Part shown: positions 44,380 through 56,015 of the stretch, piece by piece | How positions within the stretch are numbered: position 1 is the stretch's first letter | Layout: the number at the start of each line of letters is the position of its first letter | From: Cladorhizidae sp. MBARI D1340-BT2 | Lineage: Eukaryota; Porifera; Demospongiae; Poecilosclerida; Cladorhizidae | Direction of reading: 5' to 3' | NCBI GenBank assembly: GCA_028752905.1 | Contig: JAQNBH010000009.1 | Location: 27,991,312 to 28,055,311, forward strand | Length of the DNA stretch: 64,000 nucleotides | Made by a program: the position numbers and the translations under genes | The notes under the pieces: generated by a model | Told to the model about the DNA's origin: nothing | Databases searched by the model: none | The model's input: the letters and a program-made list of their open reading frames with translations, nothing else

Positions 44380-46320
44380 ATGGCTAAATATTGTGATACA
44401 GATAAAGTGCTGTGTATGTTGGATGATGAGAGTGATGACGATTTTGATGGCTTCATAGTGAAGAATTATAGTGAGGATGATGAGGATGTTGGAGTTTGTG
44501 AGGTAGCTGATAGTGTTAGTGATGGCGTAGTTGGTGGTGAGTGTAGCTAAAGTGGTAGCAGTTCTGGTGCCAGTACTTCTTGTTCCACTTCTTCCATCTC
44601 CTTTAGCCAGGCATCTGGGTGCACTGTTGACATGGAAGGAAAAGAGCCTTTGGAGTTTGCTCAGCTTTTTCTGGACGACAATATCCTGAAGAGAGTTGTG
44701 AACGAAACAAATTTGTATGCTGAGCAATTCATGGGGCTGGAAATAAAGACTTACCTCTTCGATCAAGAGTCAGAGAGTGGAAAAGGTGTTCAGTCAGTGA
44801 AATGGTGAAGTTTCTTGCCCTTTATTGCCATGAGCATGGATAATAAGCATCGGATTGAGGACTATTGGTGCAAGAAATGGCCCTTCACCACGTCATGCTT
44901 CTCCTCTATCATGGCGGGAGACCGATTTTGTATCGCGCTTCTTTCACCTAAATGATGGAGAGAAGGTGTACATAGGGGTCGGCCAGGATATGATGCCCTG
45001 TTCAAAATACGGCCACTTATGGAGCATTTACTAGACAAATTCAAAACCTTTTACCAGCTGGGGAGAGAAATATCAGTCGATGAATCAATGATAGGCTTCA
45101 AGGGACGGCTGTGGTTTATCCCTATCAAGTGGAGCATGAAAGCCAACGTCCTGGCAGAAGGCTCCAGTGGATATATGTACATTTGGAAGCTCTATGCTGG
45201 TGAGGAAACTGTATAATATATATACACACAAAATAGCCATGAAGAAAAGTACTATAATATTATATATAATAAATATAATTCACTTCTTAGTCTTTCCCCC
45301 CCACTTTTTTCTTTGTTTTTCCACTTCCTTCCCGCTCTTCTTCATTATCCCCTTTTTCCTTCCCGCTTTTTTTTCTTTTCAGTTCTTGTTCTTTTTTGGG
45401 GGGCTCCCAGAGAAATGAGATCCTCTCTGCTACAGAACAACACATGACATGGTGATGAAGCTAGTGGAAGGGATGGAGAATAAAGGACACCATTTGTACA
45501 CAAGTCCAGACTTGTTCCTCACCCTAAAAAGTAGTGGCTTTGGTGCATGTGGTGCAGTTCGGGTGAACAGGAGGGTGTTACTTGCATGTATCAAGGCCAA
45601 AGACAAAATGAAAAAGGGTGACATCAAGTATATAAGTACAAATGGTGTCCTTGCCTTGAAATGGATGGACAAGAGAGCTGTGACCATTCTGAGTACTATC
45701 CACGATGATAGCACTATAGCAAAGAGGAGGAGGACAACGCTGTCAGCAACTGGCATGGAGGAGGTCATAAAGCCAACAGCCATTGTCGAGTACAATAGTC
45801 ACATGGGTGGGGTTGACAAATCCAATCAGCTGATGAGTTACTATACCTTCCAACATAGGACACAGAAATGGTGGAAACGGGCAGCTTTTCATCTCCTCAA
45901 CCTGGTATTGGTAAATGCATACATAATATATAAAGGGACACCTTTGACTGGCCGAAGAGTAACACACCAGTGCTTCTTAGTGAAGGTTGCTGTTGGATTT
46001 CTTCTGGAGGCAGGCCTGACAGAAGCTCAGCTTGAAGTGTCCATCTTCCCCACAATCATCTTGTGGCTGAACCAGCCAGACTTACAGGAATGCACTTCAT
46101 AGAGCACCTTCCCCCAAATAGCAATGGCAAAAGGTCCCTGTGTGCTTGCTACCTGTGCAGCAGCAAAAAAGGAAGTCAGAACTTCATTTAGATGTAAGAT
46201 TTGTAAAGTAGCTTTATGTATTACACCTGCTTTGAACTATACCTCACAAAAGTTAGTCCTGTGTCGCTTACCATCCACATCATATCGCGTTTTTTTAATT
46301 TCTTTCTTCACTTTTTCTTG
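44380..46320 (+). pseudogene. piggyBac-type transposase (DDE_Tnp_1_7) with C-terminal zinc finger
   Basis: Starts at ATG 44380 (MAKYCDTDKVLCMLDDESDD), an acidic N-terminus as usual for the family. Then EFAQLFLDDNILKRVVNETN, LYAEQF and KWPFTTS lead to the first catalytic Asp in ISVDESMIGFKGRLWF (about 45080). MKANVLAEGSSGYMYIWKLY follows. A pyrimidine-rich interval at about 45210-45440 interrupts and may be an intron (gtataat...cttttcag). From 45449: KLVEGMENKGHHLYTSPDLF, where the expected DNFYTS with the second Asp is missing, then CGAVRVNRRVLL, MDKRAVTILSTIHDDS and IVEYNSHMGGVDKSNQLMSY (third Asp). KWWKRAAFHLLNLVLVNAYI follows. A cross-brace zinc finger remnant (CYLC, CKIC, LC) lies at 46140-46240 in broken frames. 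Inverted ends were not found. Confidence 0.85.
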
Positions 46321-46439
46321 ATTGTTTTTTCTTCCAGTAGCACAACTTTTACCAATCCTATGTATGCAAACAACTATGACTATGAATAATATTTATAGTG
46401 GATATGTAATATAAATGCATTGTTGCTAGATCATCCCAA

Positions 46440-47150
46440 AGCTAGCTGAGCTGAAAATATACTAGCACTGGCTATAGAATACCATGGTTGCTTGGCAGTC
46501 TACTAGCTACCTCCAGCGCTAGCTATTGCTGGCTATATATATATCAGCTACAACTGCCTTCTTCAAGCGCTAGCTAATTTTCTAGCTATAATGATCATCT
46601 AAAACTACCAACTTCAATCACTAGCTAATTTCCTAGCTATAATGATCATCTAAAACTGGCAACTTGGCAAGCGCTAGCTAATTTTCTAGCTATAAAGATC
46701 AGCTAAAACTGCCTGTACAGTTCAAGCGCTAGCTAATTTGCTAGCTATAATGATCATCTATAACTTCCAACTTCAAGCGCTAGCTAATTTGCTAGCTATT
46801 TAAAGATCAGCTAAAACTGCCTAGACACTTAAAGCGCTAGCTTAGCTATAATGATAATCTAAAACTGCCAACTTCTAGTTTGCTAGCTATAAAGATCAGC
46901 TAAAACTGCCTATACACTTCAAGCGCTAGCTACTTTGCTAGATATAAAGATGGCCTAAACTACTATACCTCGAGAGCTAGAAACTTTGCTATCCAAAGAT
47001 GACCGACAATTATTTACTTTACTAATTAGCTAAGCTTTATAAATATGATCTACAACTGTCTACTTCGAGCGCTAGCTATAAGATGACCTACAGCTAGCTA
47101 CCTTGAGCGCTACCTAAAAAGATAGCCTATATACAACTAGATAGCTAGCT
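46440..47150. repeat. AGCGCTAGCT satellite, about 50-60 bp units
   Basis: A dozen or so diverged units each contain AGCGCTAGCTAATTTGCTAG and a TATAAAGATCAGCTAAAACTG-like half. Two variants (GATCATC and GATCAGC) tend to alternate. The units are rich in self-complementary TAGCTA and AGCGCT words. Confidence 0.85.
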
Positions 47151-48319
47151 AAAAAAATGCTCTAGCTAAAACTAACTTCGAGCACACTATGTAACAAACT
47201 GGTTAGCTCATCCACATAATAATCTTACTTGGAGTCTAGCTTCACTTGTCTTGACATCTCTAAAGATTCTTCTAGCCTCGTGTTAGGTAGAAAGTTAGGA
47301 GATGGTCTGAATATCAATGAACACTAACCTCAATGAGCCACACACAACAAAAATAAATAATAAAAACATCAGGTAATTAAAAAACACAGGTGATTCCAAT
47401 AAACAGTGTCTGCGTGCAGGGGAAATTACCTGAGTAACTCCCTTCGCATTCTAAGAGTTTAAGGATGCCAATGGTCAATATTAGGAAAGTTATGAGTAAA
47501 AATAACATATCAACAGAATATACCTGTAAATACTTGTTTTCTTCCTTGATGTTATAACTCTACCTACCTCTTGCTAGTGCCTCAACTGCCAGGGCCATGT
47601 AGGACTTGCCAGGCTGCTGGATCAGAAACCAAACCCCTCATTAACAAAGTGCTAATACAGTTAGAGGTGCTGTGAGGCCCAGCATCTGGCCCAACCAGTA
47701 AAGCAACATATTGCCTCCATTCCTTTCCACCAATCACTGTTGCACACCATTCCCCATCATTAGCTATTGTACCCATAGTTCATATTGAAATGTAATTATG
47801 GTACTTTATGACACTGGCAACCTGGAGTAACTGTCTCTTAGGGTATAAATGTACTCTATGTATGCCAAGCTCCTGCAAGCTCCAGGTTTCTAGATCACTG
47901 AATCTTCCATGCCCTTCTTTGTGACTTGTGGCTGCCCCTATGCTGAAGCTGTGGCACAGTAGACTTTCATGTATCAGAACATCGGATTATTCAAACTCAG
48001 TTGCATGGTAATGATCATCAATGGGAGATTTCATTAGGGAGGGCTAGAGATTTGCAGGTGAAAGTCAAATCAGTTCGCTAAACCTGCAAAAGTAAGAGCT
48101 CAGTTTTATCTAATGAGTCATAGTTCGCTGTGCTTGGCAAGATATTTTAAGGAACCACTTGAGCTAGACTCTCACAAGAGTATGGCAGTAGAAATGCAAC
48201 CATAACAGAGATCATGAAGAATCAAACAAAACTTCGACAGTTAGCAGCACCATTTATAGTCAGTTGAGAGTTCAAGTCATGTCATTAGCCTTGCTAAAGA
48301 CGACCAGCTTGGAAGCACT
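47151..48319. other. unassigned region
   Basis: One open frame on the minus strand (47582-47776) has no recognisable motif. No gene is called. Confidence 0.4.
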
Positions 48320-48541
48320 CTATATTTCTATTTCATTCAGAAAAGAGGCCAAGGCATCCAGTCTCAGTGGAGTTCCATGAAAAGTTACATGAAGGAGTAT
48401 CAGAAGCACACCATTTGCTAGGGGCAAACTGGCATGATGAGATAGACCACCAAGTGTTGCAGGCAATTCTGAATCCTCCGAGACAGCACTGGTGGTTGTT
48501 AAAAGAGTGAGACATCTGGCGTGCACAAAGCGTATGATAAC
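48320..48541 (-). other. possible terminal exon of an unrecognised gene
   Basis: Minus strand: a plausible acceptor (ttgcttcag) at 48542 is followed by 73 open codons, VIIRFVHARCLTLLTTTSAV through LPATLGGLSHHASL to FLNEIEI and TAG. The composition looks protein-like (hydrophobic helices with charged caps), but I do not recognise the family and found no upstream exon. It may be chance. Confidence 0.25.
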
Positions 48542-48739
48542 CTGAAGCAAAGAACTCTTGCATCTCGTTTTAGTAAATAGTGTTATTGTACAGGATGTAG
48601 TAATCAACAACAATTGCTCGTATAAAATATACACAAAAATACTTTAAATGAATGAATATGTGTATAAGACAGCATGGCTGCTACTGAGGACATAGCTGCT
48701 TCTCCTTCAGGAAGTAAGCTGCTCACATTCCATGGCCCT

Positions 48740-50350
48740 GCAGACTAAAATCGCTAATGATATTAGCAATTATTGAAACACCCGAGTCAGTATCGACAAG
48801 TTTATAATGACTTGCTTGCTTTTCATATATCCAAAGTTTTCCCTTATCCGAACTATAGTGTAGATCCCAATACGTTGAATGCATTTGGGTCTACAGTACC
48901 CAGATGCATCTAACCCTGCCTTGGCTGGGGACCTTCATGCAACCACTAACCATTGACATGTCAGATATGTGCTGTCTCGAAACACAGAGAGTGGGCATTT
49001 TTTTATCCAGCAGAGTCCTGACTGGACAGATATCTGACTTTTTCTTCCCGATGAAGAGCTGGATTCCGTGATGAAAATTGTCTATCTTCGACTGTAATAG
49101 TCATTCTTATGATGTCCTGGCAGGACGGATGACCCACTACAATAGCTGAGCAAGACAAGTGGCATGTTGGTTCATAGAGGCTTCTGATAGACTGTCATTT
49201 CATTTCTCCTGATCTTGGAAAGCAACAGAGGTTAAAGCAGCATGCATCCCAAGTGATGTACAATGGTATGAGTGGGCCCCCCACCTCCTTTCAGCTTTAT
49301 AAGAATATCAGGAGATATATGGCAATTTCTGTCATTTCTCCCAACCTTGGTATGCTTCCAAGCATTTGATTCCCTGTAGACTGTATTGTAGATGTTGATG
49401 GGCAGGCTCCAAGTGGTCTTTCTTGCCATCAGCAATGTAGAGAAATCAGATTGCTGACAAGTATACTTGATGGTATGATGGTTAACCCTGACCCAGCAAT
49501 CTATGACATGAAGCTGCACGGCACCCAGTCTCTGTTGCTGAACTGCCTGAAGCCCCCCTGCAATTTAAAATTCCTGGAATTTTTACTGACTACTGCAGTA
49601 TGTAACCTTGGCCATTCCTAATCAATAAGTTTCTTCACCTCTCTTTAGCCCAGTTCGGCCAGCTAGATACTAGAGTTACTTACAGTTCTTATGAGACGAC
49701 ATCAGGTTCTCTGATGGCTGAAGGGACCGGGCACAGAAATATGTTACATCATTTTGGGACAGATTAACCACTGCTCTATTCTCTCTCCCAGGGATGTGCT
49801 GGCTTATAATTAGCAGATTATATTAGAGCAAAAGAAAAACAGGCTTTTCATGAGGTTCATCACATTGACAACCTTTCTACCACCTAATATCAGGATGGCC
49901 ACCAATACAACACTGCTACACCAGTATTTAGCTGCTTATGCCCACCACTATTTTTTCCCATAAAGCTTTCCCAATCACTAATAGAAACAGTTCCTTCACC
50001 ACGATGTGAGGGATTTTCTATGCTTGTTGTAGTTTATCTTAATACCATTGCCCTCCTGACAAGAATATTCCACACTCCCATCATCGTGGGGCATTGGAAT
50101 TAAGATCACTTCCCAACACCAATCCTCCCCCTATTCTATGCTTGGACAATGCAGGCCCACCATAAAAGCTGATAGAAACTCATTCTGATCCTGGTGCTAT
50201 AATGGAGCTCTCTAGCTAATGCTGGCAGGTCAGTTTCTTCTCAGAAATGATCTGCCTGATTTTATTAAGCTGCATACGTATTGTAGCTGCCCAATTATTC
50301 CAACAAATGGAGTTCTAATAATTGAAAATCATCGATAACTGAACTGCAGT
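48740..50350 (-). mobile_element. DIRS-like tyrosine-recombinase retrotransposon remnant (RT-RNase H-YR)
   Basis: Minus strand, upstream to downstream. The RT thumb reads IGQLQYVCSLIKSGRSFLRR (about 50235-50295) with a FYQLLWW word after it. RNase H shows LGSDLNSNAP, IVVKELFLLVIGKALWEK (about 49985), LMKSLFFFCSN, and the hallmark HIPGRENRAVVNLSQ (about 49780). A phage-type tyrosine recombinase follows: HHTIKY and YIADGKKDHLEP (about 49400-49480), YSLQGIKCLEAYQGWEK, LPYIS, then FRDSTYLTCQWLVVA and AKAGLDASGY (about 48900-48990). These resemble family signatures of the form GPLFxxxDGxxLTxxxF...AGLDxxxYSGHSFRIG. RT-RNase H followed by a recombinase and no integrase fits DIRS/Ngaro-type elements. 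Many stops and frameshifts; gag and terminal repeats were not identified. Confidence 0.7.
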
Positions 50351-51359
50351 GTGGAAGACCTTCAGCTATTTTTAGCTCCACATAAAATCATTGGCAATCC
50401 ACTCTCCTATACTGCATTCCACTGCCACTCAAGCTAAATTTATCCAGTTCTTCATAATATCACAGATCTTGAGCTCAACATTGATATTAAGGAAAACTCT
50501 TTTTGTCTTTTGAAAAGGTCTGGCCATACTCTCTGCTTAGACTAGAACATGCCGGACTAGTGAATGCTATAAGACATCCCTCCACATTGGACTAGGGATG
50601 TTGACCTATTGAAGTGCAAAGCACGTTACTTCATAGCAGCAGTCTGATATCAGTCATCAACATTACCATAGAGAAAAATCCGTCATAAGCACAAAAGTTG
50701 GTGAGAACTCAGGTTGCAGAGCTAGTTTAATGATATTGTCACTAAACTTTGGTTTGTTTGGTCGTATACCTAACCATATACACATGTGGCAATCCTAGGT
50801 CTATGATTGGTAGCCATGGATATGGGGCAGAGACATGATTGGTGACAGAGACAGCTAATAAGTGTTATGTTAGTAAACATTGCAGAGAGTGGAAGTTGCT
50901 GCATGCACTCAAAGAAGGATGGTAGAAGAATAATTTTGACGCAAAATTCATAATTTGCAGGAGATTATTAATGTTACTTTCTGTGATGGTACTCACGAAA
51001 AAAAAGTTAGATCTTTTCTTATGTCTGGGCATTTATGAGACGAGTTCCAAAAGGAAGTTTAGACTTTCCCAGAAGATGCCTGAAAATTGAGAAGTCTTGA
51101 GTTGCCCTAACTATGAAGTATTTGGGTTTGCATGCACTAGAATAAATTTAAAGTAGTATAGCCACAATAGTTAAATATTTGCTCTACATTCTCATCACCT
51201 CACTTGCCATAAGGTATAGAGTGAGGCTCTTGGGAATAAAATTACCCACCAAAAATATCCTGTATTGCTGTGCACATATTCAACATATCTGACCATGCCC
51301 TAAGAGTTTCTCCATTGTTGTTATGATGTTTGGAAGCTAGCTACGTAACTAACATAAGA
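50351..51359. other. unassigned region upstream of the DIRS-like remnant
   Basis: Could hold the rest of RT and gag of that element (minus strand), but no motif is clear. Confidence 0.35.
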
Positions 51360-51525
51360 GCTGCAAGATACTCGTTAGGAAACTGTGGATAGCTACAGAC
51401 ATTTGCAGCTATAAACAGGCCTGGTTATTCTAGTAAAACTCCTGCTGCAATGTTCTGTGAAACACATTACCCTAATGTTGAAGCTTATTACACATGCTCA
51501 TAAGCTGATATTTATTTCAAGAGCA
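51360..51525 (-). repeat. dispersed repeat, copy 2 (opposite orientation to 39 kb)
   Basis: Reverse-complement match to 39005-39175. In the reading frame with the longest match, both copies share stop codons at the same positions, so the family is probably non-coding. Confidence 0.8.
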
Positions 51526-52389
51526 GCACTTCATAATCGACCATATGGATGTTAACGACATGTATACTAAACAACTTTTGGTGAAATAAAACATGAGAGG
51601 CAACTCAACCAGAGTTTAGAGATGGCATAACAGTGACATCCAACAACAGTGGAGAATTGGTCAACAAGGCAAGAAAGATTGTGATCGAGCTTCAGGACAT
51701 GCAATGCATAATTCTGAAGGTGAAAGCAGTTAATATCAAGGAAAAGAAATCCATGCATACATCCAAGCTTAGTTGAGATCTTAGAGCAGTGAAAGTAGTG
51801 TGAAGAGAGATCAATTCTGAGTCTACCTTGCTTGATAGCTATAATAGTTGCCGAGCTATGACTTTCCTGGAGCAGTTTAATGCTTTCCTGCAGAGAGTGG
51901 AGATGCACATAAAGAGCCTATTGATTATCCATAGAGATATAGATATAACTGGTAGTATTTTGTACTATTACATTGTGTTCATCCATGTTTTATTTATATA
52001 TTAACTTTCTGTATGAAAGTTAATCATTGGTGAGATTTGTTTCTAGACAACTCTCCTCAGCATTGGTCAACAATATTTACAAACATTCATTTTGGAATTT
52101 GTGTATTGTTGTTCAGCAAAAATGCTTCTCTCAAACAATCCCCTTTTTCATCTGATGAGAGACGATAAGGATTACAGTGAAATGTCAACTGTGACATTAA
52201 TTTACAAAATAACTGGTTGCATAGAGAGAAGTGAGGAGGACCATATCTTGCAACTGGAATGGTCTCAGAACTAATTCAAATTCCATTCAGTATAGATATC
52301 AATCTATGATCAATTTAATCGAAAACTATTGTAGCTTTCAAAGTATTCTCAGTTGACATTGTAGATATAAATTTCTCGATTATTAACTT
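51526..52389. other. unassigned region
   Basis: Open frames at 51567-51908 (minus) and 52092-52274 (plus) have no recognised motif. Confidence 0.35.
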
Positions 52390-52532
52390 AAATTTGCTCA
52401 TTTGACATTCCTGCTAGATACTCTAACCTCAATCAGGAATAATAAGATGCTAAGATTCGTATGAGTCTTAGCATCTCATTGTTCCTGATGAAGGCTAGAG
52501 CATTTGCCAGAATGTTGAGTGGGTAAATTTAA
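52390..52532. repeat. small foldback element
   Basis: Arms of about 68 bp, 52390-52457 and 52465-52532, are inverted copies around a 7-bp loop. Shared blocks: AAATTT at both outer ends, then CTCTA, TCAGGAA, GAGATGCTAAGA. A single-arm relative lies at 11668-11760. Confidence 0.85.
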
Positions 52533-53292
52533 GTTGATTGTCGAGAAAGTCTGTGTAACAAACAATTCTAGCATAAAAAGCTGTGGTCTCAGCAGTATAC
52601 TTGGCTATGTGTATATGCTACCTCGTGGCATCTCATCAGCTTATCTAGATGCTACTGCTCAACTTTACTGTTCTCTCCTGACATGTTCAAGACAGCAAAA
52701 ACAGTAGCGCCTGATTGGCATATGAACAAACATGTGTGAGTCCACTATCGTGGCTTACCAGGGAACAATTCTTATGCCAGTGTGGACAGCTGGTCCCTAA
52801 CCAGCTCCAAATATGTAGGAACCAGCTTATTTTTGTGTGCATGGAACAGCTAGCTTTTACAAATGCCTAGCCATCACAAATGCAACTGCAAAGAAGTTAC
52901 TCTACTATAGCTAAAGGATCCCAAAATCTAGAACGATCTGTAGATGACTTACCAAGGTTGGAAAAATAAACTCAGTATGCAGAACAGGATGTAAAAGATA
53001 AAACAGTTAGAGAGAAATAATTTCATGAACTGTACAACCTAATACCTTTTTTTACGATATCTATTTCTGCTGCTCCTCTCCCTTAAGTATTTCTTTAACT
53101 CTTCACTTGTATACAATTAGTTTTTATAATTAAGTACTTCTTTTCCAGGAGTCACTGATAGTAAGCAGCTCCATTTAACAACATGTGTGCAGAGTGTATG
53201 GATATTTTTTATGATGTAACTGTCAACTCACTGATTATAGATGTATACAATAACCAAAAGACACACTATTTGTGATATAGGACTTGATATAG
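52533..53292. other. spacer or intron upstream of the coiled-coil gene
   Basis: May contain earlier exons of the gene that follows, for example after the acceptor-like ttttccag near 53148, but none can be proved. Confidence 0.35.
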
Positions 53293-54813
53293 GCAGAGCA
53301 ACGTAAACGTGACCATGCTACTGAAAACCGAAAGCGACTCGAAGGTAAGCTTCATACTGATGATCAAAGAACCAGTTTAATCCCAGTTTTTCAATAGTGG
53401 AGTTGGAGAGCTCTCAAAGAGTCGTTGATCTGAAGAAGCAACTTTCAGAGAGCTCTCAAAGTGTCGTTGATCTGAAGGAAGAACTTTCAGAGAGCTCTCA
53501 AAGTGTCATTGATCTGAAGGAAGATCTTTCAGAGAGCTCTCAAAGTGTCATTGATCTGAAGGAGCAACTTTCCGAGAACTCTCAAAGTATCGTTGATCTG
53601 AAGAAGCAACTTTCAGAGAGCTCTCAAAGTGTCATTGATCTGAAGGAAGAACTTTCAGAGAGCTCTCAAAATGTCGTTGATCTGAAGGAGCTAGTTTCGG
53701 AGAACTCTCACACTATCACTGATCTGAAGAAAGACTTGATTCACTATGAATCAAGATATGGTAAGCAATCATACTATATAAGGCATGGTGTCCAGACATT
53801 TATTTCTGTATGTGCATAACATGGATATGTGGGAGGTGTTGGCCACAAGCATGCATGGCAGGGTTTTGTTTGTACTCATGTCTGTTTGTGCATTTGTATG
53901 TATGACTGCTCTCGGAGGATCATTGCCAAACTTGGTAGGCAGATTATGAATTATGTATCATCATTCAATTTTGAAGAGTCATGATCAATGGGGAGGGTCT
54001 GTGTCCTATTATGCTGCTTTTCATAAGTAACATCTGAGGAAAGACTTGTTTCAAGTGCATAGTTATGACTAACGTCTTTTTTATATGTTGCCTATTGACC
54101 TGTCTATTCATTTTCATTGTGAGTATGCTACTCATTTGGAACTGGGGTAAAAATCATTTTTAGCATTCATAAAAAGATTTGCATAAAATTATATCTTAGA
54201 GAATCGTGCTTAAAGCTTACATATATGTTCAAACAACTTACATTACTGTAATTATATACTGCAAGCCCATGGGCAATTAAAACGCCAGAGTTTGTATTGT
54301 GGTTGCTTTCATCATGAAGCTGGTTATTCCAAATGATGCCCACTCATGTTATTCACATGCACATTGCTAATCTGCAATAAATTTGAAGCAAAATTTTGCA
54401 TGTGAAGCTGCTGCATGTGCTTTAGCTAGTTGTTCTTGTTCTCAGGATTACTGAAATGTCAAAGTTGTCAACTTTCCAATGGGCACTTGTTATGTGTAAC
54501 CAGTTTAGTCCTAAAACAGCATCTGCTGCTTGGGTTCAAAAAAGACTCCTAGCAAGCCTCGAATCCTGTTGAGATATGAGCTTTATGAGTTTGCCATCCG
54601 ACTTTTAGAAATACGAATCAAACCAGATAGGGCATGCTACTCTACACCCAATAAACAACATTTGCTTGACTTCTAATATGCTCATGCATAGACTAATAGA
54701 ACTAGTTCTAGTAGTCTATGGCTCATGTTATAAACTTACTTTGATACTGTGTCTTTGAAACTGTAGGTCGTCTTGACAACACAGAAAGCCAAAAAGGAAC
54801 TTCTCAATGTCAG
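53293..54813 (+). CDS. partial spliced gene with tandemly repeated coiled-coil exon
   Basis: Three exons with GT-AG borders and matching phases: 53293-53344 (AEQRKRDHATENRKRLE), 53398-53760, and 54767-54813 (GRLDNTESQKGTSQCQ). Introns are 53 bp and 1006 bp, both phase 1. The middle exon has about eight copies of a 14-residue unit close to LSESSQSVIDLKEE, encoded by a 42-bp repeat whose copies are almost identical in DNA. Hydrophobic residues at heptad-like spacing (V/I, L and L) with Glu/Lys between predict a coiled coil, and 14 residues is two heptads. The gene has no stop in this stretch, unlike the transposon remnants around it. The 5' and 3' ends are not identified and I do not recognise the family. 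It is the best candidate for a living host gene here. Confidence 0.65.
53403..53740 (+). repeat. 42-bp coding tandem repeat
   Basis: About eight units marked by GAGAGCTCTCAAAGTGTC and TTGATCTGAAG. Changes between units are mostly single bases, suggesting recent expansion or ongoing homogenisation. Confidence 0.92.
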
Positions 54814-55324
54814 GTATCAGCTGAAGTTAGAGTATACACAAGCATTTGATATTTATCCTTTTTTAATATTATTTTATAATTTCATCTTCAGAGCAGAGAT
54901 GTGCATATATTTAGTAAGTTACTAAGAAATAGAGATACTCTAATTGTACTTTTCATTATGTACAGTTTGTACAATTTATCAGGGGAGTAATTTTTGTAGT
55001 CAAGCTTCTTGTGCCACTAATCAAGAGTTCTCTATTCAGTTTGCCATTATTTGTATGCAAAATTACTTGATATTAAGTGGTAACTGAAATTTCATTGGTT
55101 TGCCATACACTGTGTCTTGTTATGTCACAGAGACTGCTTGCCTTCTTAACCTGGCTATTGTACTTGTTAAAAATATCTCAGGGTATTCTAGTAATATTTC
55201 AGGATAGTTCACGTCATATTGTGAACCAGCCTTTAGAAGGACTATGAATGTGACCCTAACAACCCAAGGAGTGTGAAGTTCAATCAACACCAATTCACAC
55301 TTAACTTAGATTAGAGTGATGTGA
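54814..55324. other. unassigned region, probably intron
   Basis: Begins with gtatca after the last exon seen. No further exon recognised. Confidence 0.35.
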
Positions 55325-55515
55325 CTAGAGCTAAGGCTTGGACTAGAGTTAAGGCTAAGGCTTGGACTCGAGTTAAGGCTAATGCTTGGACTAGAGTTAA
55401 GGCTAAGGCTTGGACTAGAGTTAAGGCTAAGGATTGGACTAGAGTTAAGGCTAAGGCTTGGATTAGAGTTAAGGCTAAGGCTTGGTCTAGAGTTAAGGCT
55501 AAGGCTAGAGCTAGA
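55325..55515. repeat. 24-bp minisatellite
   Basis: About seven to eight copies of GGACTAGAGTTAAGGCTAAG plus four bases. Because 24 is divisible by three, both strands stay open over it, but the resulting KAWTRVKA-like repeats are not taken as protein. Inverted CCCTAGCTCTAGCCCTAG follows at 55565. Confidence 0.92.
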
Positions 55516-55929
55516 AATAGGGCTAGGCATCCGACTGATATATTTGTGGCTGGCCTTCTATACTAGCCCTAGCTCTAGCCCTAGGCCATAATATACTGTG
55601 GTTATCCATCTGCGTGCTGAGATATAGTTACAATTTTCAAGGTGTTAGCTAGCCATAGCCATTTCTTATTGATACAGATCATAGATTATATGTACTGGAC
55701 AAGTTAGAAGAAGAGGGCCTGGTAGTGTCAGAAGAGTTAGCCACACCCACAATCATGACCATTTTTTTCCTTCCAAGAGGCCTTTTGAAAAAACATTGTA
55801 GCATAGAGGTTGTTCCAGTAGACTTGGTACTATTCATAGCGGAGGCTTCATTATGATGAAGTGGAAGGTCAAGTGTGCTGTTATTTTAGCTTGACAGTTC
55901 TAACAAAATATCTACGAAAAGTGGAACCT
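55516..55929. other. unassigned flank of the Ginger-like element
   Basis: No gene seen; the outer limit of the inverted repeat is somewhere in 55,900-55,980. Confidence 0.35.
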
Positions 55930-55965
55930 CTGAAGCTGCATTTTATGTTAGAATGCAGTCTACAT

Positions 55966-56015
55966 TATATATATGCTATGCGCAAACCTGGAATTTGCTC
56001 AATCCTAGGATCGCG
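55966..56015 (+). repeat. left terminal inverted repeat of lineage 2
   Basis: Core begins CGCAAACCTGGAATTTGCTC at 55981 and is repeated exactly, inverted, at 60793-60827. Confidence 0.85.

Noticed and set aside
53293..54813. Treating the coiled-coil repeat as a non-coding minisatellite
   Set aside because: Flanking exons with GT-AG borders keep the frame on both sides and there are no stops, so coding is favoured, though unproved.
55306..55566. Long open frames on both strands with KAWTRVKA-like and SLNSSPSL-like repeats
   Set aside because: Produced by a 24-bp minisatellite whose unit length is a multiple of three; open on both strands, no start context or domain.
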